Assembly (NCBI RefSeq): GCF_029962835.1
Contig: NC_080586.1
Location: 66,961,501 to 67,025,500 of the forward strand
Reading direction: 5' to 3'
DNA from: Magnolia sinica
Taxonomy: Eukaryota; Streptophyta; Magnoliopsida; Magnoliales; Magnoliaceae
DNA length: 64,000 bases
The notes below the pieces were generated by a model. The model saw nothing but the letters and a program-made list of their open reading frames with translations, had not been told where the DNA came from and searched no databases. Of this stretch, positions 44,480 to 54,959 are shown one piece after another (position 1 is the stretch's first letter; each line of letters starts with the position of its first letter). Both the position numbers and the translations under genes were made by a program.

Positions 44480-45363
44480 TGATCAACCTTCCTAATTTTC
44501 AAGGCTTCTATCTTTATAGTTAATGTAATGAATTTTGCATTAAGGTCATCTTCCTTTCTTAGGACATACGTCCCCGCTTTCTCTCTAGAAATGGGTCTAG
44601 TTTGGTCTGGTTTAGCAGAGACATCCCATGTCTGTGTATTCTCTGCTAACATGTTTAGAAAATCCCAAGCCTCAATATGATGCTTGTCAAGAAAAGTTCC
44701 ACCATACATCATCTCTATGAACTGACGGGTATCCATGGTGAGCCTCTTTCAGAACGCATCAATCACGTGTCATAGTTCATAACCATGATGTGGACAAGTA
44801 AGTAGAAGGTCTTTGAAGTGCTCCCAAGCTTGGAAAAATAATTCATTCCCCTTTTGGGAGAATGACATGATTTTCAGTTTAAGTACATTTGTTTTGTGCT
44901 CTAGAAAGAATTTTTTCAAAAACTCTCTACTTAAGGCTTGCCATGTAGTGATGGTATTAGGTCTTAGAGAGTTGAGCCATGCTTTGGCCCGATCCTTTAG
45001 AGAAAATGAGAATAACCTAAGCTTAAGTGCATCCCTATTGCAATTGTTTACTTATAATGTTCCAATTACTTCCTCAAAGTCCTTGAGGTGCAAGTAGGGG
45101 CTTTCAGAATACAAGCCATGAAATTTAGGAATTAATTGAATCACACCTGGATTAAAATCATTGTTCCCTGTGTGAGCAGGGAACACTATGCAAGATGGTA
45201 AAGTTGATCTCTTAGGGTGTAGACATTCACATAAAGTTCGTGGTTGGTTTAACGCATTCCTATGAACTTCATTTTCATCCTCAAGAGGAGGATTATGTTG
45301 ATTTTCTCTGTTTTGATTTATGGTTGGATCTAGCAGATTTGGATTATCATCTGGGTCTGCCAT
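44480..45363 (-). pseudogene. Athila-like gag, N-terminal segment
   Basis: Start ATG at 45363 (MADPDDNPNLLDP). The core reads PSCIVFPAHTGNNDFNPGVI, QLIPKFHGLYSESPYLHLKD, FSLKDRAKAWLNSLRPNTIT, EFLKKFFLEHKT, ELFFQAWEHFKDLLLTCPHH, RQFIEMMYGGTFLDK. This is textbook Athila gag (PF03732-like retrotransposon gag). In-frame stops follow GTL, YEL and DAF. It is interrupted near 44479 by the inverted-LTR element and continues at 40192. Confidence 0.88.
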
Positions 45364-45550
45364 GGAATCCAAGTGATGTTGAGTGCCTCTTCTCAGTGAA
45401 TGATCAAGGCCTGAAACTAGTTTGCCTTCGGAGGAGAGTCGATCGTTTTGATTCCCACTCCAACGGGACATAAACCATCCATACTAGATAACAAATACTA
45501 TTAATTCAAATAGCAAGTATGATACTTAAAATAAAAACAAAAACTTAACC

Positions 45551-46013
45551 AACAACCCAAGAGACAGGGTTGACCATGGGGGTTCAATCCACAAAGCAAA
45601 ATAAATCAACAACCCAAGCGGTAGGGCTGACCATGAGGGTTCAATCTACAAAGTAAAAATAAATCAACAACCCAGGCAGCAGGGCTGACCATGAGGGTTC
45701 AATCCACAAAGTAGAAATAAATTAACAACCCAGGCGGCAGGGCCGACCATGAGGATTCAATCCACAAAGTAAAAATAAATCAACAATCCAGGCAGCAGGG
45801 CTGACCATAAGGGTTCAATCCACAAAGTAGAAATAAATCAACAACCCAGGCGGTAGGGTCGACCATGAGGGTTCAATCCATGAAACAAAAATAAATTAAC
45901 AACCTAGGCGGTAGAGTCGACCATGAGGGTTCAATCCACAAAGTAAAAATAAATCAACAACCTAGGTGACAGGGCCGACCATGAGGGTTCAATCCACAAA
46001 AATAAATAAATAA
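45551..46013 (-). repeat. 58-bp minisatellite, eight copies, in the Athila-like leader
   Basis: Copies start at 45551, 45608, 45666, 45724, 45782, 45840, 45898 and 45956. Each reads aacaacccaggcggcagggc, then cgaccatgagggttcaatcc, acaaagtaaaaataaatc, with a few substitutions. It lies between the LTR/PBS (46324) and gag (45363), i.e. in the transcribed leader where packaging signals usually sit. No spacers, so it is not CRISPR-like. Confidence 0.95.
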
Positions 46014-46323
46014 ATCAACAAAAGTAAAACTAATGCAAAAATTAAACTATGCTAATCTGGAAAATAAATTCAGCGGATGATCTTTGTGATCAAACAACAA
46101 CTGCAGGAGAACCAAGCACTTGAGTGATAAACTTTCAAGCAGGGCAACCTTATGTCATTGTTAATGCTTGAAAGACCCAACTGAATTTACTTTCAAAGAA
46201 AATAGAAAATCTACAAAAATTTTGGAGGGTTTAAAAGTGAGCTTACATTAGAAAAGAACTTACCTTATCTATCTTGCACAGATCTAATCTAACTCAGTCT
46301 CCCCTACAACAACAACAAAAACT

Positions 46324-47817
46324 TGATTGCTTACCTCCAAGTGTAGAGGTTCGTAAGTAGTATCCCATAAATACATGGTCGATCCTACAGGGAGATGAAT
46401 TGCATGAAGGAGAAAATCAAATGCAAAACAAAGTAATAAAAACTAAATTGATGATTTGATTTTGGAATTTTTGAATGGATATAATTCAACTGAATTAGAA
46501 TAACACTCAATTTTCAAAGTTCCACGCATAGGTTAATGTTCCAAAATCATGATGACTTGGATAACACAACTAGGATCTGAGCAATATGGTCAGCCTAATA
46601 AGAAAATAAAACAGTTTAAATATTTCAAATGCAAAACAAACTAAGTAATAAAAATTAAACTGATAATTTGATTTTGGGATTTTTGAATGGATGTAATTTA
46701 ACTGAATTAGAATAACACCCAAGCTTCAAATTTTCACACATAGGTTAATGTTCCAAAATCATGATGACTTGGATAACACAACTAGGATCTGAGCACTATG
46801 GTCAGCCTAATCAGAAAATAAAACAGTTTAAATATTTTTAAAAATGATATAAAAGATTAGAAAATCATGGATTTGCATCATTTATATATATTCTCAAGCG
46901 CCAGTGATTTTAAGAATTCAATATCAACGAGATAATGAGTATCAAAGAAATATAGCAGGTTAAGAACCTCTCCTATCTAGGAAATCTAATTGATCAAGGG
47001 TAAACCTATCCATCAATGTGGATCTCATATGATGGTAACATATAGATCTCACATTAGGATAAAAAACTAAACCTAAACAATAGATAACATGTATACACCA
47101 TTCTTCTCATCATTAAAACAATCAATCATCATAACTTAAAGAATTATTAAACCCATGTGCTTCCCTTCTAGCTTAAGCTAGAGGAAACTAGAAAAACATA
47201 ACTAGAATAGAAAAAGAAAGCAACAAAAAAGAAATAAATCCAAATATAAAAGATTTAAAAGAAAAAATAAATTTATAAAACTTAAATAAAATTGAAAACC
47301 TTCTAAAAACTCTAAATCTTGCTTTTGGATGCTTTGAATCATACTTAGAAATGCCTTGGAAAGCCCTATTTATAAGTGGGGAACTCCAATTTTCGTACAA
47401 AGTTGGAAAACTCTAGAAACTGCCTTAATTTTATGCAGTTTTCCAAAATAGACTTCTCACTGCACAGTTTATTAAAACAGACTTCACTCTGCGTAATTTT
47501 CCAAAATAGACTTCAAAGCTTCAGAATACACTTTTCAGGATGATTTTAGGATTCTTCACTTCAAATCTTTGATTCTCTTCATTCCTTAGTTTTCTTGGAT
47601 ATTTGGTATGTGAATTCTTCAATCTTGGTCTCATAAGATCCATCTCTTTCTTTGGTGATTCTTGAGTATCAAATTCATACTTTTAGCATGCATTTTCAAT
47701 CCAAGCTCTTAAATTCACCTTACAACACATAATGAGTAAAATATAACATTAAGCTGATTCATGTTCATAAAACTAAGATATAAATGGGGGAAATTATATA
47801 ATATTTGCATCTCAACA
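46324..47817 (-). mobile_element. 5' LTR of the Athila-like element (1494 bp)
   Basis: On the minus strand it starts TGTTGAGATGCAAATATT (47817) and ends GGTAAGCAATCA (46324). The next bases, AGTTTTTG, match the usual LTR/PBS junction, but the PBS itself is degenerate (TTTTTGTTGTTGTTG). Only this LTR survives; the element's pol and 3' LTR are gone. The internal part continues leftward. Confidence 0.8.
46421..46836. repeat. 208-bp tandem duplication within the Athila-like LTR
   Basis: atgcaaaacaaa at 46421 and 46629 opens two copies sharing 'tttgaatggatrtaat', 'ggttaatgttccaaaatcat', gatgacttggataacacaac and 'taggatctgagcamtatggt'. They differ by scattered substitutions and a 4-base indel. Confidence 0.9.
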
Positions 47818-48760
47818 TATTACGTTAGCAAAGCATTAGTTTCAGCAGAGACGAGATATCTGACCTTGAAAAATTGGCTCTAGCTTTGGTCACATCTTCT
47901 CGACTCCTGCAGCTATATTTCTAAGCTCACTCAATCGTTGTTCTAACCGATCACCCACTATGCCAAGTCCTACAAAAACCTAAAGCCCCCGGCTGATTGA
48001 CTAAGTGGGTGATCGAGCTAAGCGAGTTCGACATTAAGTATCAGCCACGAGCTGCAATCAAGGGTCAAGAAGTGCCTGACTTTATAGTCGAATTGGCGCA
48101 ATCTCCAAAGCTAGAACTGACCGATGACCGATCCATTGTTCAAGATCGGCAGAACAAAACCTTGTGGGACCGTCCGACGCCCACGTTCTTCCCGACCCAC
48201 CACTCTAGATGCTTTATATTAATGGCTCATCCAACTCTAAAGCAAGCAAGGTCGTGATAGTCCTAGAGATTCCTGACCATAATTGTATGCAGTATGCCTT
48301 GAGATTTAGATTTCAAGCCTCTTATAATACAGCGGAATATGAAGCCCTAATCGTCGGACTCAAACTGGCGACAAACATGGGGGCTCGACATCTAGAAGTC
48401 TTCAGCGACTCACAGCTGATCGTCAACCAAATAGCAGACGTTTTCCAAGCCAAGAAAGAACATCTAAAAGCCTACCTCCAAAAAGTCAGGGAATTGATCG
48501 CAAATTTCCAAAAGTGCAACATTGTCTTGATTCCATGAGTGGAGAATTCCAAAGCCGACATGTTGGTAAAGCTCGCTACAGCAGATGAAGACGAAATTCC
48601 ATGGTCCATCCCGATTGACTTCTTAGCTAAACCTAGCATCAACGAGGCTGACCCTACGCTCATCCTTCTGGTTAGTTCGGAACCCACATGGATGGATCTG
48701 ATTGTCCGATACCTCGAGAGCGGTGAACTCCCTGAGGATCGAGTGGAGGCGTGACAAATG
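47818..48760 (+). pseudogene. Tat-like RT end, RNase H and archaeal-type RNase H
   Basis: Resumes the host element: SKALVSAETRYLTL (end of RT), then MTKWVIELSEFDIKYQPRAA (47997, the RNase H/connection of Tat pol). The archaeal-type RNase H at 48209-48620 reads LYINGSSNSKASKV, SYNTAEYEALIVGLKLAT, EVFSDSQLIVNQI, NSKADMLVKLAT. The first catalytic Asp (usually xDGSSN) is Asn here; the Glu and the two later Asp are present. A TGA and frame changes occur at about 47878, 48250, 48538 and 48752. Confidence 0.82.
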
Positions 48761-48899
48761 AAAGTCAAGGCCGCCCAATATACCTTGCTTAACAGCGTGC
48801 TTTACAAAAAAGGGTTTTACCTCCCCTACTTAAGATGTGTCTGACCGGAAGAAGCAGAGTATGTCTTAAAAGAAATCCACCAAGGAATTTGTGGAAATC

Positions 48900-49930
48900 A
48901 CTCGGGAGGATGCTCATTGGCACACAAAGTTATTCGACAGGGATATTACTGACCAACCATCCAGCATGACACCCGAAAGCTCATCCAAAGATGTGACAAA
49001 TGCCAAAGATTTGTAAACATTCTTCGGCAGCCCCTAGAAGAGCTCATGTAAATGGTCGGGCCCTGGCCCTTTGCCCAATGGGGATCGATATTATTGGTCC
49101 ACTCCCTACTTGCGAAGGTCAAACCAAGTTCGCCGTAGTAGCAGTCGACTACTTCACCAAGTGGGCAGAAGCCGAGCCATTAGCAAAAATTACTGAGTAA
49201 AAAATCACGAATTTCGTTTAGAGAAACATCATATGCAGGTTCCAAATTCCTCAGACGATTGTCTCTGACAATGGAAAACAGTTTAACAATAAGCAATATC
49301 AAGGGATGTGCGAGAACCTCGGGATTCGTAACGTCTACTCATCGCCACGACATCCTCAGGTGAACGGGCAGGTAGAGGCAGTCAACAAGGTCATCAAACA
49401 CAATCTTCAGACCAAGCTCGAGAAGGCTAAAGGGGCGTGGGCTGAAGAACTTCTCAAGGTCCTATGGGCTTACCAGACTACTGCTGGGACTGCCACCGGA
49501 GAAACCATGTTCTCTCTGGCATATAGTGTAGAGGCAGTTACCCCCGTAGAGATCGCATTACCTTCGGCTCGGATAAGCTCATTCGATGAACCGACCAATG
49601 ACGAACTCAGTCTCGACCTCTTGGAAGAATGAAGGGAGCAAGCTCAACTTCGGATCGTTGTTCACCAGCAATAGGTGTCGCGGTTCTACAACACTCGAGT
49701 CAAGATCAGAAGGTTTTGAGATGGGGATTTGGTTTTTTGAAAGGTGTTCTAAAACACCAAAGAAGAAGGAACAGGGGCCCTGGGTCCAAACTGGGAAGGG
49801 CCCTATGTGATATCGCATACAAACCGACCCGGGTTATACCGACTAAAAGATCTCGATGGCTAGTTGCTCCCACACCCTTGGAACGCCGAACATCTGAAGA
49901 TCTACTACCCATAGGCGGACTGGAGTGATA
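48900..49930 (+). pseudogene. Tat-like integrase
   Basis: Catalytic core: D in GIDIIGPLP (about 49085), D in TIVSDNGKQFN (about 49266) and E in VNGQVEAVNKVIKHN (about 49374), followed by WAEELLKVLWAYQTTAGTAT. The C-terminal GPY-type piece ([19 protein letters not shown]) is at about 49793. Stops at 49198, 49218 and 49630 onwards break it. There is no chromodomain, as usual for Tat. Confidence 0.85.
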
Positions 49931-50372
49931 ATCGTTTTCTGTATTAGTCAAGAGTTATGTCAATAAATTCATCTATTCTTTGCCCGATCAATATCTGATC
50001 TATATCAGACCAAGATCTGTTGAAGATCTGACCAAGGTTCATTCGGCTATAACGACTTTGGCTAACGCCAGATTGATGTTTGAGAGATAGCTCAACTTTT
50101 ATCCAACCAACAGCAGCAAAGCTAGAAAGACGATTCTAATTGGTCAGCTCAAACACACAAAGGTCGAAAAAAAGGGAATGTTTTTCATTGATAAACCCCT
50201 AAATGGTCTGATTACATCGGCTTTACATCTACTACAATGTTAAATTTTGTACATCGGACAATGAACAAAATCTTAAAGAGGAAGACATTACTGGATGTGC
50301 CTGAAGTGCTTGAAGCTCGGGCGCCTAGTGTGCTTGAAGTGCCTGAAGCTGAAAGACTCTACAAAATTAACT

Positions 50373-52480
50373 TCAAGACTTGAGCACTGGCACGGGAGCC
50401 ACATCAGGGGCTGCATCGTCACCCAAGCCATCAGAACTCGATTCTGCCTCATTAAAAGTAGAGAGATCAAGGTCAGGAAAGGAAGCCCTCATGTCCTTCG
50501 CACACTCGGTGTAACCTTGGTAAAAGAGGGCGTCTCTCTCATCCATGAACGCCTGGGAAGATACGAACTAATGAATGACCTCCTCCCGAGCCATGGCGAT
50601 GACTCCCTTGGTCTCCGCCATCATCTTGTTGAGCTTCCCCTTGGCCTCGAGCAACTCGGCGTGACACTCATCACACGCACACTTAGCCTCCTCTAGCTGC
50701 ATCGCCATCTCAGTAGAAGACGCTTCAGAAGCCGCCTTCACGATCTCAAGCTCAGCATCTAGCCGAACTGCCCTATACTCGGCTCCCTCTGCTCACTCGC
50801 ACATCCGAGTAAACTCTACATGTGACTTTAGCACACACGGAGCGAACTATAAAAGAAGAAGGAGAAAGATGAGTACGGGCAAATCAGGAAAACGGAAATC
50901 ACTTCAGACGAGATACTTACCCTGAGCAAAGTGGTCGTCACATGCGCAAGGGTCATTTCAGTCGGAGAGTCAAACAAAGTGACGTACTCCATGTCGGACA
51001 TATGGTGATTGACCCAAGGAAGGATCTCCTCCATAGTTCGATGAAGTTGTCTCACTCACCTTTCCTCGACCAGAAGCTCGGTGCCTCTCTAAGAGTAGTT
51101 AGGGGTGGCTTGGTTAGGAACGACTATCCCCGCCACTTTGGAGGAGATCTCCACCTCCCTGCCCTCTCCCTCGTCCACAAAGACAGTCGGGCGACAAGGG
51201 TTGACCTTTCCCTTAGCCTTTGAAGAAGTCTTCTGCTTCTTCTTTGGGGCCACCGCCTCATCCCGAGGGGGCACGCGAACCTTGGAGGGAGGACGAATGT
51301 AAGGCCAAGCCTCAGGCATCTTTGCATAAAAATAAATGCATTAGAAAGAATTGTCAACCCAAGGAAATTATCAAAGCTTCGAAGCTCGGCTGAAGATCTT
51401 ACCAAAGGTTGTACCAATGAGGATCCTTTCTTCCCTATAAATAGATAAGCTTCCCCCACCATTAGAGGTACGCTCTAAGATCGCCGACCTTCGTCAAGTG
51501 CCCATAAATCCTGAATCTGAGCTAAGGACCCACTGTCGAGTAGAGGCGGATTCTTGGGAATGACTAAAACAAGCCAAGAAGATAATGCCAATTAATAGTA
51601 CAAATCGATTAACGAAGGACGACCCATCATCGCTATACGAACCTGGTTCGGAAAAAGCTCGAGGGATGAAGGACTGTGTCGATTCTGGGTCGGTTGTCTC
51701 CCAGCATCCATAAACCTAGAACCACTTATCCTTCTAATGTTTGTTAGAGGAAGGGGAGTCAGTTATCAGGGCCCTGTCAGTGTTTCGCCATGCGGAGTAG
51801 TAGTACCAGCCAGGCTAAGGGTGTTCGGCTTTGACTGGTACAAGTGAAGGAACTCATCCACTAATAGCTCGGGCTGCTCAAGCTTAGCCCACAGGACTGC
51901 GCAATCGAACAAGTCCCTCCACCCATTGGGGGTTAGCTGTCCCGGGGCCAGGCCGAGACAGCTCAAAAGGCGACGAATGATACTCTGGAGCGGAAATCGC
52001 AGGCTGCACTGAAGGGCGACCTGAAAGATCATCACTGCCCATTCGGAGGGTCGGTCCGTAAGTTCGTCCGCTGAAGGAACTCAGAAAGTCACAGACTCGG
52101 GAATGTGATACCCGAGCCTAATCCGGACCAATTCCTCTGTGATCAAAGTCGAGGGTACAGGCCCCCTTGGATCTTCCTCGCTCGCTCATTATCGTCAGGC
52201 GAATTGCATGCCTCAGCAACTTGGTCGGTCACCAAAGACACATCCAACCCTAGCGTCCCAAGCGCCCTCTCGTGCCTGGAAGATAGGTCCAGTGCCCTAG
52301 CAACGGGCACCAGTTTCAGTGTTGGAGACCTGTCCTCTACCCTCCTCGATGACGAATACTGGAAAACGGCATCCGCCATTACTCTAGTGGCGAAGGTGGG
52401 TTCGACATCACCCTGAGGCAACTGCTTGCCCCACTTTCACCACCAGAAACCCCCTCCTGCTTGCTCCTAGAACCGGACAT
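50373..52480 (-). pseudogene. Antisense gene of the Tat/Retand-like element (aORF), broken
   Basis: It lies between integrase and the 3' LTR on the opposite strand, the position of the aORF known in Retand/Tat elements. From the ATG at 52480 (MSGSRSKQEGVSGG), after a frame change, it reads DVEPTFATRVM. The diagnostic core at 51766-52040 is MIFQVALQCSLRFPLQSIIR, CLGLAPGQLTPNGWRDLFDC, matching the 'putative gypsy type transposon' family (PF04195 as I remember it). Then come a Lys-rich stretch (APKKKQKTSSKAKGKV, 51170-51250), a coiled coil (QLEEAKCACDECHAELLEAK, about 50680) and an acidic tail (DLDLSTFNEAESSSDGLGDD), with the stop at 50373-50375. Function is unknown; the basic patch suggests a nuclear protein. 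It is interrupted by several stops and by an LTR fragment at 51421-51474. Confidence 0.75.
51421..51474 (+). repeat. LTR promoter fragment lodged in the antisense gene
   Basis: ggatcctttcttccctataa atagataag ... aggtacgctc is almost the same as 53800-53853 in the 3' LTR, where it carries the TATA box. It disrupts the antisense ORF. Confidence 0.8.
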
Positions 52481-52658
52481 TGAATAAAAAATGGAAAGGA
52501 AAGGAAGAAAGGAGCTCATCGGAGTTGGATTTGGCAAGATTTTGAATGGAGTGTGGCAGAAACGGTCACCGGAATGTAAGCGAGAGAAACATGGAAAACA
52601 GAAAGGGGGAAGAAGATGGAGCGTAGAAGAGAGGAGCCCTAGCGCGTTAAGGCTCTCC

Positions 52659-52678
52659 TTATATAGCTGTGCCACGTG
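52659..52678 (-). promoter_or_regulatory. Putative antisense promoter: TATA box and G-box
   Basis: On the minus strand TATATAA (plus 52659-52665) lies about 180 bp upstream of the antisense ATG, with CACGTG (plus 52673-52678) just upstream of it. Spacing fits a plant core promoter. This is inference from motifs only. Confidence 0.5.
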
Positions 52679-53015
52679 GTAGTGGATTTATATGCACATT
52701 AACTCCATGCCATACGAACGCCTCTCTAGCTATCCCAACTCACCACGTGTCGCAACCCAACGCGTAGCTCGCCCTTGACAACAAGCACGATGCCACGCAT
52801 CACGATCTCATTGGGCTATCACCGAAGTGACAGTTTGACGTCCCACGTGATCTCGAGTCACGCGACGACACGTCATGATTATAGGCGGGCGACGCTTCGA
52901 TTGCCATGCTGGCCATCATACCTGGCGTTAATGATATCGCGGCTCGAGGCTTGACCTGGTCCACACATAACCCGACCTAACAAGGGTCAAGCTTACTTTT
53001 CGAGCTTCATTCAGA

Positions 53016-53032
53016 AAGCAAGGGGGGCTCAC
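53016..53032 (+). promoter_or_regulatory. Polypurine tract of the Tat-like element
   Basis: aaagcaaggggggctcac immediately precedes the 3' LTR start TGTTGGGG. Confidence 0.75.
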
Positions 53033-54033
53033 TGTTGGGGAAAAATCTACAAGTCCATAAGTTGGCTTTTGAAATGGACCAACTTTACTGGAAACTAGAG
53101 CCTGATAAGACTTCTACATCTAAAAGCAAGCTAACCTTCAAGGAGGATAATGCAAATGCAAGGGCACTCGAAGAGCTTCTAAGCTCGCACAAGTGGTTGA
53201 AAGACCGACCTAATTTATAGGTCGGCTAAAGGACGGTTACAGATCGCCTATAAATCAGCCACGTGTCGATTACGAATCGACCATAGCTCGGTCACAGATC
53301 GATCACAACTGGCCATAGTTCAGTCATATATCGGTCATAGATCGACTATAGATCAGTCACATGATGATCGCAGACTGGCCATAGCTCGGTTATAGATCGG
53401 TCATAGATCGATCACAGATCAGTACAAGGAGATCATGGACCAACCATAAGCTCGGTCATAGATCAGCAATAAACTAAACAACGCCCCTGGCAATGTCAAG
53501 AAGTCTCAACACCCGGATGAAGGAAACATTGTCCTCCCAGCCTACTTGACGAATAGAAGTGAATGTCGATCTGTCGATCAGAACATTATCATTCAGTTCT
53601 ACCTTTGTGACCGCTTTGGGACCCGACCTAAAGCCGAACTATAGGCTTAAAGAATCCTCACAAAGGCTCGAAGATCTCCCCCTCGAGATCTTCGAAAGAT
53701 AAGAGCGAATCTTGACGATTTTGGGATTTCGCAATCTTAGGGAGATTCTGGATCGCGTTAAATCTCCAAGATATTATGGGAGATCCCCCTCCATAACGGG
53801 ATCCTTTCTTCCCTATAAATAGATAAACTTCCCCTACCATTAAAGGTACGCTCATGAAATCCCTAAACACCTGACTAATCTCTTTTCTAGAGATTCTACT
53901 TTTAAGACTACGAGCCTGACTTAGGCATCGGAGGGTCCCCTGAATAAACTAAGGCCTCCTTTGTCTCTTACCTCTGCCTGTGCAGGATTAAGAAGGAATA
54001 TCGTAGAGGGTCTATCGAAAAACTGCATCAACG
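53033..54033 (+). repeat. 3' LTR of the Tat-like element (1001 bp)
   Basis: TGTTGGGGAAAAATCTACAAG ... GCATCAACG; the terminal base is G where the 5' LTR has A. It shares the U3 minisatellite (about 53225-53470). It carries about 20 extra bases just before its TATA box (cgggatcctttcttcc) that the 5' LTR lacks. GTAGG follows. Confidence 0.9.
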
Positions 54034-54038
54034 GTAGG

Positions 54039-54959
54039 GTTTATACTCCAAGAATGGGTTACACATTGCATTCGGTATGAAAGGACTTTTTGATACAAAA
54101 GTTAAACCATAAAAAAGAAAATATTTACAATCAATCATAAATGGTAACTATAAAGCACTTTTATAAAAGAAGAACTCTATGTTTCAATAAAAATCATCTA
54201 GCGTATGAGTGTAGACTTAGATTACAGCTACTGGATTACTATTATACCTAATGTAAGATGATACTACTAGTTATGCTAATGAACATAAATGATAGATTAT
54301 GTTAAGGAAGATAAAGGATAATTGAAAGATTTGATTTATTTGATTGAGTTAATATGAGATGTTTTTCTTCATTAAAATCTTCTGTTATTTCTAAATTTTC
54401 TTTGGGATAGCTATTTAGATCCTTCTTCCCACGACCGACGGCTATCGCAATCACTTTCTCCCCACTTTGTTTTCTGGATTTTTCGTGGACACCTGTTTTG
54501 GTAACCGCTTCAACACCGCTTTTTTCTAAACTACATCCTACTTTCAAGTTTCTCGGCCATGCTCTGCTTATAAATGACATGTAACACTTTAATAAGTGCT
54601 ACCTATAATTCCTCAACACGTGCTCGAAATATCCTCAAAGATCTTAAACATGCTTTATACTTCTCATGCAATGACACATGTCCTTTCCTACTTGGTTTTT
54701 CCAGGAACGGTAAAAAATAGGGTAGAACATTGCCCCCCACATCACTTCGCTTTTTGGCTAAAAAGGTGAAAGCGGCGGTGGTTCGTTGTTCAATGCAATA
54801 AATATTATTAGGTCTGCCTTTCATGTGTTAGCTCCCTATTGACTCTATTTGACCGAGACGAAAACCTAAATGATGATTTTACTTTTTTCACAGATGTTAT
54901 TTTGAGATGTAGAAAACGATCGAATTTATGATGAGTCATAATGATCTTATCATTAATGT
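54039..54959. other. Host DNA right of the Tat-like element
   Basis: Continuation of the target split at 23739. Two minus-strand ORFs (54302-54580 and 54603-54824) have no recognisable family or codon signal. I see no gene. Confidence 0.5.

Larger units (their letters stand above)
28211..47817. other. Nested insertion block inside the Tat-like RT gene
   Basis: Plus-strand RT stops at about 28210 and resumes with YYVSKALVSAETRYL at 47818. Everything between belongs to younger elements: a truncated Athila-like element (minus strand), the inverted-LTR element at 40193-44479 and the 11 kb block at 28835-39925. The right border is exact, because an LTR terminus TGTTGAGATGC (minus strand) ends at 47817. 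The left border is a truncation within Athila gag, so no 5-bp duplication can be expected. Confidence 0.8.
23744..54033 (+). mobile_element. Tat/Retand-like Ty3/gypsy retrotransposon, enlarged to 30.3 kb by nested insertions
   Basis: Related LTRs at 23744-24723 and 53033-54033 both begin TGTTGGGGAAAAATC. The flanks are the identical 5-mer GTAGG (23739-23743 and 54034-54038). Internal order on the plus strand is PBS, gag, protease, RT (to about 28210), then a 19.6 kb insertion, then the end of RT/RNase H, archaeal-type RNase H and integrase (47818-49930), an antisense gene (52480 to 50373) and a polypurine tract. Gag, the D-x-x-G-type PBS (GACGCCATCTGTGGGA), the aRH domain and the antisense ORF place it in the Tat/Retand clade. 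Many in-frame stops make it defective. It is the oldest element of the nest, since everything at 28.2-47.8 kb lies inside it. Confidence 0.88.

Noticed and set aside
45551-46013. Regular repeat array resembling CRISPR
   Set aside because: Units are contiguous with no unique spacers; it is a minisatellite in a plant retrotransposon.
54302-54824. Two minus-strand ORFs (92 and 73 codons) between transposons
   Set aside because: No recognisable domain, no splice-compatible neighbours and no start context; probably chance.
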